Shown here one piece after another: positions 24,493 to 32,218 of a stretch of 47,328 bases of DNA (position 1 is the stretch's first letter; each line of letters begins with the position of its first letter). Below the pieces are notes generated by a model. It searched no databases. It was not told where the DNA came from and was given only the letters and a program-made list of their open reading frames with translations. Source of the stretch: a bacterium (GTDB lineage: Bacteria > Bacteroidota > Bacteroidia > Bacteroidales > Muribaculaceae); contig SFWW01000019.1 of the NCBI GenBank assembly GCA_004559845.1, forward strand, positions 1-47,328. Reading direction: 5' to 3'. The position numbers and the translations under genes are program-made.

Positions 24493-26064
24493 TTATTTAG
24501 CGTAGCTTACTGCGCGGGTTTCACGAATCACAGTGATACGAACTTGACCCGGATAGGTGAGTTCGTCTTGAATTTTTTGTGCAATTTCGGTGCTGAGTTT
24601 TTCGGTTTCAGCATCAGAAATCTTATCGGCACCCACAATCACGCGCAATTCACGACCGGCTTGGATGGCATAAGTTTTCACCACACCCGGATAAGAGAGA
24701 GCCAAGCGTTCCAAATCGTTCAATCGCTTGATGTAGGCTTCCACCACTTCGCGGCGAGCACCGGGGCGAGCGCCTGAAATGGCATCGCACACTTGCACGA
24801 TGGGTGCATACATGCTTTGTGCTTCTTCCTCATCGTGGTGAGCAGCGATGGCATTGCAAATATCGGGTTTTTCTTTATATTTTTCAGCCAATTTGCTGCC
24901 GAGCAAAGCGTGTGGCAATTCGGGTTCATCGTCGGGCACCTTGCCAATGTCGTGGAGCAAACCGGCGCGACGTGCTTTTTTGGGATTCAAGCCCAATTCG
25001 CTTGCCATAATGGCGCACAAATTAGCCGTTTCGCGAGAGTGCTGAAGCAAATTCTGACCATAGCTTGAGCGGTATTTCATTTTGCCGATAAGACGTATCA
25101 TTTCGGGGTGTAAGCCATGAATACCCAAGTCGATAGAGGTGCGCTTACCGGTTTCGATAATTTCTTCTTCCACTTGTTTGCGCACTTTGGTCACCACTTC
25201 TTCAATGCGTGCGGGGTGGATACGACCATCGGCCACCAATTGATGCAATGCCAAGCGAGCAATTTCGCGGCGCACGGGGTCGAAACCGGAAAGCACGATA
25301 GCTTCGGGGGTGTCGTCAACGATAATTTCCACACCGGTGGCAGCCTCGAGGGCACGGATATTGCGACCTTCTCTACCAATGATGCGACCCTTAATGTCGT
25401 CGTTGTCGATATGGAACACGGTCACGGCATTTTCGATGGCGGTTTCGGTGGCTACACGCTGAATGGTTTCCACAATGATGCGCTTAGCCTCCTTATTGGC
25501 GGTCATTTTGGCATCGTCCATGATGTCGTTGATGTAGGAAGCGGCAGCTGTTTTGGCTTCATCTTTGAGCGATTCCACGAGTTTTTCCTTTGCTTCTTCA
25601 GCCGATAGTCCACTCACGCGTTCAAGGGTGGAGCGCACACTCATTTCCATGCGGTCGAGTTCCTTCTTTCTATCTTCGAGCAGTTCGCTCTTATTGTCGA
25701 GCGAAGCCTTAAACTTTTCGTTTTCGGCTTGCAAGCGTTCGTTTTCGGCTTTTTTGCGTTGCACATCGGCTTGCTGTTGCTTCACCTGAAGCTCGTGTTG
25801 CTTCAGTTTGGCTTCTTCGGCTTGCACTTTCGACAAGCGCTGATTGGCTTGCTTTTCTGCTTCACTCTTTATAGAAAGTCCTTCTTCTTTACCTTTAATT
25901 ACTTCATTGTTTTTCAACACTTCGGCTTCCAATTTAGCCTTTTCCAAAATAGTGTTTGCCTGCGATTTGGCATTACGTCGTGTCACGGTCAGTGTAACAA
26001 AGATGCCCACCACGAGCGCCACAATCACCGACACGGATAAAATCATTACTTCTATAGAATCCAT
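24493..26064 (-). CDS. rny: Ribonuclease Y
   Basis: This membrane-anchored endoribonuclease starts mRNA decay. A transmembrane helix (about 6-28) is followed by a long coiled coil (about 30-200). A KH domain (about 213-270, GRIIGREGRNIRALE) and an HD catalytic domain with His371-Asp372 (LLHDIGK) complete it. Length (523) is normal. It is the head of a tight rny-ricT-gldH string. The hairpin/terminator at 26101-26179 lies between its start and zapA, so rny expression may depend on readthrough or on a promoter that I could not identify. Confidence 0.95.
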   Translation of the reverse strand: MDSIEVMILSVSVIVALVVGIFVTLTVTRRNAKSQANTILEKAKLEAEVLKNNEVIKGKEEGLSIKSEAEKQANQRLSKVQAEEAKLKQHELQVKQQQADVQRKKAENERLQAENEKFKASLDNKSELLEDRKKELDRMEMSVRSTLERVSGLSAEEAKEKLVESLKDEAKTAAASYINDIMDDAKMTANKEAKRIIVETIQRVATETAIENAVTVFHIDNDDIKGRIIGREGRNIRALEAATGVEIIVDDTPEAIVLSGFDPVRREIARLALHQLVADGRIHPARIEEVVTKVRKQVEEEIIETGKRTSIDLGIHGLHPEMIRLIGKMKYRSSYGQNLLQHSRETANLCAIMASELGLNPKKARRAGLLHDIGKVPDDEPELPHALLGSKLAEKYKEKPDICNAIAAHHDEEEAQSMYAPIVQVCDAISGARPGARREVVEAYIKRLNDLERLALSYPGVVKTYAIQAGRELRVIVGADKISDAETEKLSTEIAQKIQDELTYPGQVRITVIRETRAVSYAK

Positions 26065-26100
26065 AACGGAATGAATAAATTATTTAATTTTTATATTAAT

Positions 26101-26179
26101 AAAAAAGCACCCTCGTCAAGGAGATTCACGCGGCTTCAGGGAAATCCCTTGATGCGTTGAAATCCTTGGTGAGAAGTGC
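26101..26179 (-). ncRNA. Structured RNA or attenuator ending in a terminator, between zapA and rny
   Basis: On the minus strand GCAC, CTC and CCAAGG near 26179-26164 pair with CCTTG, CGAG and GTGC near 26125-26107. This gives a long rod with internal pairing (ACGC/GCGT) around an AGGGATTTCCCT apical hairpin, and it ends in GTGC followed by six T. It could be a terminator/attenuator for the zapA operon ahead of rny, or a small stable RNA. 6S RNA genes sit beside zapA in some bacteria, but this rod is only about 75 nt, shorter than 6S. Confidence 0.5.
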
Positions 26180-26240
26180 AGGAACCTAATAAACAAAATT
26201 TATATTCGTCGGATCGGGCAAGAGCCTTCAGCCGGCTGCG

Positions 26241-26552
26241 TTACACTTTAATCACAATTTCGTCGAGTTGCTTTTCGAAATTGGCGATAAATTCGTGTGT
26301 GGCTTTATTGTCGCGATATGCCATGGTGTAGAGGCGTGCGAATTGGAAAGCCACTTTAGCCATCACCACTTCCGAGGAGTCGATATCTTTGAACCGCTTC
26401 ATCCACTTGTTCCACAGCGTGTTGACAAGTTTTTCCGATTCTAAATACAGCGCTTCGTCGTCAGCAGGGATGCTGAGTGCAAACGGTTCTACGTCTGCTA
26501 TACGAATGATTATATTTTGTTTTTTATCTGTTGTTGGCATAGCATCATTCAT
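26241..26552 (-). CDS. zapA: Cell division protein ZapA
   Basis: This 103-residue ZapA-like protein has an N-terminal beta-alpha head (IIIRIADVEPFALSIPADD) and a C-terminal helical stretch (about 60-100) that would form the coiled-coil dimer. ZapA cross-links FtsZ filaments at the Z ring. It overlaps the upstream coiled-coil gene by 8 bp, indicating coupled expression. It precedes the structured RNA/terminator region and rny. Confidence 0.85.
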   Translation of the reverse strand: MNDAMPTTDKKQNIIIRIADVEPFALSIPADDEALYLESEKLVNTLWNKWMKRFKDIDSSEVVMAKVAFQFARLYTMAYRDNKATHEFIANFEKQLDEIVIKV

Positions 26553-26838
26553 TTAGTTGAGAGATGCATTTGTCGATATCCCGCACTATGGAGGAAATCA
26601 TATTTTTGGCTTCGCCCAAATGCTCGCTATCGGGCACTATTTTGCGCACGATGGTGAGGTATTCATTATCGGTAAGCAATTGATTGTTTTCTTTTTTCAG
26701 GTTTTCATTTTCTTCCTGAAGTTGGGCCACAATCTTTTCAAGACGCTCTTTTTCAGCACTAAGCACATGGTATTTTTCAACCAAAACTTCACTTTTGGTA
26801 ACAATCCGCGCAAGAGTTTCTTGTAGTTCCGAAGCCAT
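26545..26838 (-). CDS. Small coiled-coil protein, ZapB-like
   Basis: This 97-residue protein is coiled coil from about 15 to 65 (heptads LSAEKERLEKIVAQLQEENE and similar). It has no other domain. Placement directly before zapA with an 8-bp overlap suggests a role at the division site, as for ZapB. That is an inference from position and shape, because no specific ZapB motif is visible. A TAATTTTG box on the minus strand (26856-26863) lies 18 bases before its start. Confidence 0.65.
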   Translation of the reverse strand: MASELQETLARIVTKSEVLVEKYHVLSAEKERLEKIVAQLQEENENLKKENNQLLTDNEYLTIVRKIVPDSEHLGEAKNMISSIVRDIDKCISQLNE

Positions 26839-26855
26839 TGTACTTCATTTTTCTA

Positions 26856-26863
26856 CAAAATTA
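26856..26863 (-). promoter_or_regulatory. -7 box for the zapB-like/zapA operon
   Basis: The minus strand reads TAATTTTG, 18 nt before the start codon at 26838; the -33 element is not clear. Confidence 0.45.
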
Positions 26864-26973
26864 AGCAATTATCTTCAAATAATTGCCATTATTTAGCGGT
26901 TTTTTTAATCGGGAAGCGATTTTTTTGGAATTTTTTCACATATTTTCTCACACGATGCTCGGCGCAGCACGTG

Positions 26974-27909
26974 CTAAAATGGCTTTCGGTATTTGCCTTC
27001 GGAGCCATCTTCCAGAATGCTCAAATAGCTGCTGTAGCGGCTTTGGCTGATGCGCGCTTCCTCCACAGCTTGGCGCACGGCGCATCCGGGCTCGTGGGTG
27101 TGGGTGCAATTGGCGAAACGGCAATCGTGAGAGGTGGCAAAAATTTCTTTAAAATAGTGCGCCACTTCGGCTTTTTCAAAATCGATGGTGCCAAAGCCTT
27201 TCACCCCCGGGGTGTCGATAATGGCGCCGCCACCGGGCAAATCGAGCATTTCGCTGAATGTGGTGGTGTGCATACCGGTGTGGTGACTTTCCGACACGTC
27301 GCCCACGCGCAACCGGGCATCCGGCACGAGTAAATTGATGAGCGAACTCTTCCCTACCCCGGAATTACCGCTGAAGAGGGAGGTGTGGTGGGCGAGCATG
27401 GCTTTGAGCGCATCAATGCCTTCGCCTGTGAAAGTCGACAATTTCAGCACCGGATAGCCGATGCTTTTGTAGAGATAAACGAAGGCATCCAAAAACTCTT
27501 TGTCCTCATCGGAGGTGAGCAAATCGATTTTGTTGATAGCCATCACCACGTTCACGCCATAGGCTTCTGCCGTGGCGAGAAAGCGGTCCACAAAGGTGGT
27601 ATTAGTTTCGGGATTCTTTAGGCTCACCACCAACACCGCCTGCGACAAATTGGCGCCTATAATTTGAAATTCTTTCGATAAATTGCTCGCCCGGCGAATA
27701 ATGTAATTTTTGCGTGGGTCAATTTTTACGATAAAGGCGGTGCCATCGGGCTTCACGTCGATGGTTACCACATCACCCACTGCCACCGGATTCGTGCAAC
27801 GAAAGCCCTTCAAGCGAAGATTTCCCTTGATTTTGCAATTCACTTGCTCACCGGCATCGGTGCGCACGGTGTACCAGCTTCCCGTATTTTTTATCACTAA
27901 TCCTTTCAT
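26974..27909 (-). CDS. rsgA: Ribosome small subunit GTPase RsgA
   Basis: This circularly permuted GTPase assists 30S maturation. An N-terminal OB-fold (about 1-75) leads into a G domain with NKIDLL (G4) ahead of SGNSGVGKSSLINLL (G1) and DTPGVKGF (G3), the permuted order that defines the family. A C-terminal zinc knuckle (CRFANCTHTHEPGC) follows. The protein is 310 residues, as expected. I chose the ATG at 27909 (MKGLVIKNTG) rather than the longer frame to 27957. Confidence 0.94.
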   Translation of the reverse strand: MKGLVIKNTGSWYTVRTDAGEQVNCKIKGNLRLKGFRCTNPVAVGDVVTIDVKPDGTAFIVKIDPRKNYIIRRASNLSKEFQIIGANLSQAVLVVSLKNPETNTTFVDRFLATAEAYGVNVVMAINKIDLLTSDEDKEFLDAFVYLYKSIGYPVLKLSTFTGEGIDALKAMLAHHTSLFSGNSGVGKSSLINLLVPDARLRVGDVSESHHTGMHTTTFSEMLDLPGGGAIIDTPGVKGFGTIDFEKAEVAHYFKEIFATSHDCRFANCTHTHEPGCAVRQAVEEARISQSRYSSYLSILEDGSEGKYRKPF

Positions 27910-28002
27910 CGGCAGTGCAAAATTAATAAAAATTTGGAAATTGTCAGCAAAAATCACAATTGATATGCTAATGCATCACAGTTTCGCAAATGGATTAAAG
28001 CA

Positions 28003-28215
28003 CTATTCTTCGTCGGGGCGAAATTCGAGGATGTCGGCGGGTTGGCACTCAAGGATGGTGCAGATGGCATTGAGGGTGCTGAATCTTACCGCCTTGGCTT
28101 TGCCCGTTTTCAAAATGGACAAATTGGCTTGGGTGATGCCGATTTTTGCAGCAAGCTCACCGAGCGACATTTTGCGCTTTGCCATCATCACGTCGAGGTT
28201 TACGATAATTGACAT
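28003..28215 (-). CDS. XRE/YozG-like helix-turn-helix regulator
   Basis: This 70-residue protein is almost entirely a Cro/C1 HTH (LGELAAKIGITQANLSILK recognition region). It follows the DUF2975 gene with a 13-nt gap, and the pair is a common arrangement in many bacteria. It is a good candidate to bind the inverted repeats over the operon promoter at 28713-28795. The ligand or signal is unknown. Confidence 0.85.
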   Translation of the reverse strand: MSIIVNLDVMMAKRKMSLGELAAKIGITQANLSILKTGKAKAVRFSTLNAICTILECQPADILEFRPDEE

Positions 28216-28228
28216 ACAATTCCGAGCA

Positions 28229-28705
28229 TTAAATGGTTAATTCTTGTTCTTCACTCACTTCCACCGCTATGGCATACAACTTGGCAAACACCACCAGCAC
28301 AAAGCAGGTAACCACCATATATTCATTAATGTAGAGCAAATAAATTTGCGTTTCGGCAAAGCCCTTGTAAATGAATTGCCCCACATTGCCATCCACCATA
28401 GAATAGAGGAAATAGAGAGCTGACATGGCGTAGAGCCAACGATGATTGCCGCGAATGAAGAGTTTGCCTGCTGATGCGCCTTGCCAAATGCGAGCCAAAA
28501 ACACCAGCAAAGTGGCTGTCAAGCCGAGCGCCAACAGATAGCGCACACCTATCAAAGCGAAGCGCGCAGTTAAATCGCCGGAAAATTCTTCCTGCAAATA
28601 TTCTACCGTGCCCCACGATTGAATACTGATATAAGCCACAAACAGGGCGCAAAATGCAATACATGCCACAATCACTCGCTTTAAAGGTTTTGATTTATTT
28701 TCCAT
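28229..28705 (-). CDS. DUF2975-type integral membrane protein
   Basis: This 158-residue protein has four predicted transmembrane helices (about 10-30, 47-70, 87-105 and 120-145). The arrangement and its adjacent XRE regulator match the DUF2975 family, whose function is not established. It is the first gene of the two-gene operon. Confidence 0.75.
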   Translation of the reverse strand: MENKSKPLKRVIVACIAFCALFVAYISIQSWGTVEYLQEEFSGDLTARFALIGVRYLLALGLTATLLVFLARIWQGASAGKLFIRGNHRWLYAMSALYFLYSMVDGNVGQFIYKGFAETQIYLLYINEYMVVTCFVLVVFAKLYAIAVEVSEEQELTI

Positions 28706-28712
28706 AATTCAA

Positions 28713-28795
28713 TAAATTTTTATTGTTTAACGATATGCAAAGGTAAAACGAGTTTTTGAGATAAACAATAAAAATTTATCGTTTTTCGATAAATT
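28713..28795. promoter_or_regulatory. Promoter and likely XRE operator with a 17-bp perfect inverted repeat
   Basis: TAAATTTTTATTGTTTA (28713-28729) is the exact inverse of 28762-28778. The 32-bp gap holds the -7 box (28738-28745, TACCTTTG on the minus strand), and ATTG at 28769-28766 gives a 20-nt spaced -33. A second palindrome, AATTTATCG / CGATAAATT (28773-28781 and 28787-28795), lies beside it. This suggests the XRE protein represses its own operon. Confidence 0.6.
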
Positions 28796-28899
28796 AACAA
28801 ATAAAGGAAATTTTTGAGAGAGTAGAATAGAAATTAAGACGATAGCTTGGTGGGCGTGCGGTGATGGATATTTTGTTCGGAAAATAAATATGGAATTAT

Positions 28900-28960
28900 T
28901 GCGCGCGCGCGTGTGCGCAATGCTTTTTTGCCGATTTTCTTGCGTGCGCGCGCACACGCG
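28900..28960. repeat. Two 20-bp alternating purine-pyrimidine tracts (Z-DNA-prone)
   Basis: Bases 28900-28919 and 28941-28960 alternate pyrimidine and purine at every position (mainly CG and TG steps), a strong Z-DNA signature. Their halves can also pair (CGCGTGTGCGC in one is complementary to part of the other). They are GC-rich islands inside AT-rich intergenic DNA. Around them, 28796-29080 shows no gene. Confidence 0.75.
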
Positions 28961-29080
28961 AGAAAATGAAAAAAAAATTCAATATTTGTAACCGATTGAA
29001 ATTCAACGCACTAAAATGTGTTTTAAAGGGATAAAAACGAGGAAAAATAGCTAAGAGTTTGAGAAATAATCAGTTAAAAA

Positions 29081-29112
29081 TTTGCACAATTCAAACATTA
29101 TCTCTACCTTTG
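29081..29112 (+). promoter_or_regulatory. Consensus promoter of the small winged-helix gene
   Basis: TTTG at 29081-29084, a 20-nt spacer and TACCTTTG at 29105-29112 fit the consensus well. The leader would be about 38 nt. Confidence 0.7.
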
Positions 29113-29156
29113 CAATGTTTTTAGACTAAATAATAACAAAATTAACTGATTTTATT

Positions 29157-29360
29157 ATGAACGTAGAAACTATTGGATTGTGGGCAGGTGCAGTTTGGAA
29201 TGCACTCAACGACGCTAACGGTAGCCTCACTGTTAAGGGTCTGAAAAAAACCACAAAACTTAAAGAAAAAGAAGTTTTTGCAGCCATTGGCTGGCTCGCA
29301 CGTGAAGGTAAGGTAAACGTAAACGAAGTTGAAAAAGACGTTGAAGTAAATCTTATCTAA
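29157..29360 (+). CDS. Small winged-helix domain protein (DUF2582-like)
   Basis: This 67-residue protein is a single winged helix (AGAVWNALNDANGSLTVKGL, KEKEVFAAIGWLAREGKV) of the DUF2582 type found across Bacteroidetes. A strong promoter and a clean terminator suggest it is well expressed. Its target is unknown. Confidence 0.8.
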   Translation: MNVETIGLWAGAVWNALNDANGSLTVKGLKKTTKLKEKEVFAAIGWLAREGKVNVNEVEKDVEVNLI

Positions 29361-29395
29361 TTGTTCTCGAAACACATTCTTGTGTACCATATTCG

Positions 29396-29436
29396 GGGTG
29401 TATCAATTTCATCATATTGATACACCCTTCTTTGTT
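29396..29436 (+). terminator. Terminator of the winged-helix gene
   Basis: GGGTGTATCAAT (29396-29407) pairs perfectly with ATTGATACACCC (29416-29427), followed by TTCTTTGTT. Confidence 0.75.
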
Positions 29437-29571
29437 GCAGCATTCTCAATTCACTGAGATTTACGGGAATTTGCGTGTTACACATGCGAGCACACACAAG
29501 CAAGCAACACCATTATCAGTAAACCAAGATACTTTTAATCACTTTTATAAATTTCAACTAATCATCGCTTT

Positions 29572-30993
29572 TCAGAACAGCGTTAGCTGTTGCTGCTGGA
29601 TGGTTTCTTTGGCTTTGCGGAGGTAGAATTCGTTCACGTCGATGCCGATGGAGCGTCGGTGCAAATCGTAAGCCACCTTGCATGCAGTGCCCAAGCCGCA
29701 ATAGGGGTCGAGCACGATGCCGCCTTCGGGGCAAGTGGAGAGAATCATCATGTGGCACAGCGATTCCGGAAACACATTGTAGCGGTCCACGGTGCTGTTG
29801 GCAGCGGGAATGTTCCACACATCGCCCGGCATGATGCCGTGCTTATTGTAGAGCAGAAAATAGTAGCCTTTTTCGTTGATCGACTTTGCTTTTTCTGATT
29901 TAGAATCAAGCACTTGTCCGGGAAATGAGCGTATAAACATCCTAAAGTCGGGAATCTCGCCATCGTTCACCATTTTCACAACCTTCTCGAGTTCGGCAAA
30001 AGCATTTTCCTTTTCCTGTGGTGAAAGAGCGGTGGATGATGCAAGGTTGCGACGATACTTGCTACCGGTCACTCCGGAGTTGGTTTTGCCTTCTTTGCTC
30101 TTTTTCTCTGCCATGTGGTTGAAAAAGATGCGCAATTCTTCATCATTGTAGTAAAAATCTTCACTTTTCACGAAGTGGAAAATAAATTCGTGGGTGTTGC
30201 GAAGGCGATTCGAGCTACTATCAAAAGCACTATTTTGCTTATCCCACACCACATCGTTGCGCAAAATCCAGCCCTGTCGGTCAATCATTTGCAGTGCCAT
30301 ACGCCATGGTAGTGCCATGAGTTCTTTGTTGTGGTAGGCATCGCCCATGTTGAGCCACAGCGAGCCGGAGGGTTTAAGCACCCGATGCAATTGCCCCATC
30401 ACCGAAAGGATTTGCGACATATATTCCTCCACATGGTCGGCAAGAATGCTTTCGGTGTCGTAGCGCCTCAAATTCCAATACGGCGGGGAGGTGATTATGC
30501 AGTCGATGCTATCGGATTCCACGCGTGTGAGGGTTTGCAGGGCATCTCCCAAATAATATTGTGGGAAAGGATTGCCGCCCAGCTGCTTCACATAATTTTG
30601 CCGTGCTTGATCGATGACGGGTACTTCTATATGGTAGGGAGAAATCACTTGCGAGGCTTCGGACGCTTCTGCAGGAGCAGCTACGGGAGCGGGTGATGCA
30701 GCCGGAGCGGGCGTTTCGCCCAATTCCTCGCGAAGAAAGCCCAGCGCCTTATCCGCCAATTTATCGGTGCCGATTTCATTGATGGCGGCAAATGCAAGCC
30801 ATAGCGCCACCAGTTCTTCAACATCGGTGTTGAAAATTTTGGCAAGACGCACCACCGTGTCACGCTTGGGTCGTCGCTCACCATGCTCAAAGCGACTATA
30901 CATAGGAATATCGACCCCTATACGCTTTGCCACCTCTTTTTGCTTCAAGCCGGAGGCTGCACGCAATTGTCGTAATTTTTCAGGAAAAAGCAT
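29572..30993 (-). CDS. HTH-fused DNA methyltransferase, beta-class, orphan
   Basis: This 473-residue fusion has a Cro/C1 HTH at residues 6-60, an Ala/Pro linker (about 93-115), and a DNA methyltransferase with catalytic TSPPY at 168-172 and the AdoMet-binding DPYCGLGT at 429-436. Catalytic motif first and AdoMet motif last is the beta-class order, and TSPPY is usual for N4-cytosine enzymes, though N6-adenine activity is possible. No restriction gene sits next to it, so it is an orphan candidate. The HTH probably binds the palindrome at 30997-31029 over its own promoter. The recognition sequence cannot be read from the protein. Confidence 0.88.
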   Translation of the reverse strand: MLFPEKLRQLRAASGLKQKEVAKRIGVDIPMYSRFEHGERRPKRDTVVRLAKIFNTDVEELVALWLAFAAINEIGTDKLADKALGFLREELGETPAPAASPAPVAAPAEASEASQVISPYHIEVPVIDQARQNYVKQLGGNPFPQYYLGDALQTLTRVESDSIDCIITSPPYWNLRRYDTESILADHVEEYMSQILSVMGQLHRVLKPSGSLWLNMGDAYHNKELMALPWRMALQMIDRQGWILRNDVVWDKQNSAFDSSSNRLRNTHEFIFHFVKSEDFYYNDEELRIFFNHMAEKKSKEGKTNSGVTGSKYRRNLASSTALSPQEKENAFAELEKVVKMVNDGEIPDFRMFIRSFPGQVLDSKSEKAKSINEKGYYFLLYNKHGIMPGDVWNIPAANSTVDRYNVFPESLCHMMILSTCPEGGIVLDPYCGLGTACKVAYDLHRRSIGIDVNEFYLRKAKETIQQQQLTLF

Positions 30994-30996
30994 AAT

Positions 30997-31050
30997 GCGT
31001 AAATTTGTTGATTTCTGACAAATTTACGCACAATTCTTTAATTTCGCAAA
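30997..31050 (-). promoter_or_regulatory. MTase promoter with a perfect palindromic operator
   Basis: GCGTAAATTTGT (30997-31008) and ACAAATTTACGC (31018-31029) are perfect inverted 12-mers with a 9-nt spacer. The minus-strand promoter is TTTG (31050-31047), a 20-nt spacer and TAAATTTG (31026-31019). The second arm covers the -7 box and the first lies 3 nt before the ATG, a layout expected for self-repression by the HTH domain. Confidence 0.7.
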
Positions 31051-31066
31051 AAAAATGGCGAAAGAA

Positions 31067-31567
31067 TTATTCGGCATGATGATGGTGATGCGAGCGATGG
31101 GAGTGCTTTGAGGCTAAGAAATAATGTCGCAACAAATGAATGCCCCAAAAACGCATCAACAAAAATCCGCACAAGGCGCCTACAGCATTGGCAAGGCAAT
31201 CAAAAATGTCGAACTCACGACAATTGGTGAAAACCAACTGCCCTATTTCCATCATCAAACCTAACACGGCAGCTGACGCAGTGAGCATCAGCTCAATATT
31301 CAATGAGGTGTGGTGAGGGAGTTTGAATTTGCAATAGTCGTAGAGATAAGCCATCACAAGGGCAAAATACATTAAAAAATGCACCACCTTGTCAATGCCC
31401 GGAAAAGTGAATTGAAAAGAGGTGATATCTAATGGATTTGACGACAAAGAGAGATACGCCACCACTGCTGTGATGATGACAGAACATAAACCTTTGGGAA
31501 TAAAACTTTTCTTTTTCACAAAATGATTTTTAAAAATTTCGGTGATTTTCTTTACTTCAAAATACAA
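31067..31567 (-). CDS. VanZ-like membrane protein with His-rich tail
   Basis: This 166-residue protein has about four transmembrane helices and VanZ-like features (PGIDKVVHFLMYFAL and DIFDCLANAVGALCG). VanZ-like proteins are linked to glycopeptide tolerance or phosphatidate handling in some bacteria, but function here is unknown. The C terminus ends in a histidine cluster (SHRSHHHHHAE), an unusual tail that could bind metal. The next 240 bp (31568-31808) hold only promoter-like AT-rich DNA. Confidence 0.75.
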   Translation of the reverse strand: MYFEVKKITEIFKNHFVKKKSFIPKGLCSVIITAVVAYLSLSSNPLDITSFQFTFPGIDKVVHFLMYFALVMAYLYDYCKFKLPHHTSLNIELMLTASAAVLGLMMEIGQLVFTNCREFDIFDCLANAVGALCGFLLMRFWGIHLLRHYFLASKHSHRSHHHHHAE

Positions 31568-31743
31568 TGAATTGAATACAACTAATTACTATTTTATTAG
31601 CATTATTTACTAAAAATACAAAAATCTGGACCAAAATAATCGCATTTGTCGCAAAATTTTCAATTATGAATGAATTCGTACTTATTTTCACCTACCGAGA
31701 CGTTTTTTATTTAATTTGTTAGTGGAATGTCGCATAAAAATAT

Positions 31744-31751
31744 TAATTTTG
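31744..31751 (+). promoter_or_regulatory. -7 box for the gene at 31809
   Basis: TAATTTTG followed by CA, 57 nt before the start. No -33 at the normal spacing. Confidence 0.4.
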
Positions 31752-31808
31752 CATTTGGTAATCATTTTTCGCAATATTTTGTAAATTTATGCAGAAAAGG
31801 GAAAGGCT

Positions 31809-32138
31809 ATGGGCAAAATTTCTGATTTCTTTTCAATCACCAAACGCGAACGCATAGGCACGCTCGTGGCTTTGCTACTGCTTGCCGGCGCCATTGCATT
31901 TGCCTCCTTTTCAAAATCGTGGCGAGCACAGAGCCAAGCTATGACAAAGCCCAACCAAGCTGTGATGCAATATTTAACAGATTCGGTGACTGTGAAGCCC
32001 GATAGCACTTCCTCTCACAAGAAGGCTAAAAAAGCAAAACATTCGCCTCGGAAAAAGAAAAAAGAAAAGAAATCACCACAAAAAGAGACAAATAAGCAAG
32101 AAAAAACCAACGGTATGCAGGAGATGCCACAATTTTGA
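31809..32138 (+). CDS. Small membrane-anchored Lys-rich protein
   Basis: This 109-residue protein begins MGKISDFFSITKRERIGTLV, followed by a transmembrane helix (about 18-36) and a Lys-rich disordered tail (about 66-95, KKAKKAKHSPRKKKKEKKS). The opening FFSxTKRER resembles the N terminus of ComEA-like Bacteroidetes membrane proteins, but no HhH domain follows. I do not recognise its function. Confidence 0.5.
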   Translation: MGKISDFFSITKRERIGTLVALLLLAGAIAFASFSKSWRAQSQAMTKPNQAVMQYLTDSVTVKPDSTSSHKKAKKAKHSPRKKKKEKKSPQKETNKQEKTNGMQEMPQF

Positions 32139-32200
32139 GAAATTAGAGATTAGAAATTAAAAGTTCTAGATTGAAATTAGAAATTGGAGATTAGCTAAGG
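32139..32200 (+). repeat. Degenerate AT-rich direct repeats (AGAAATTAGA-like)
   Basis: About five imperfect 9-11-bp copies of a GAAATTAGA motif between the Lys-rich gene and the first SNF transporter. No hairpin with a T tract is obvious. Confidence 0.5.
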
Positions 32201-32218
32201 GCAAATCTAAAGGCTATA

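Noticed and set aside
23197..24777. A 526-codon plus-strand open frame
   Set aside because: It is antisense to ricT and the 3' end of rny, whose motifs and cysteines are clear. The frame is a by-product of codon bias.
26101..26250. 6S RNA (ssrS) beside zapA
   Set aside because: The paired rod is only about 75 nt and I could not draw the long closing stem and central bubble of 6S RNA. It is kept as an unnamed structured RNA or attenuator.
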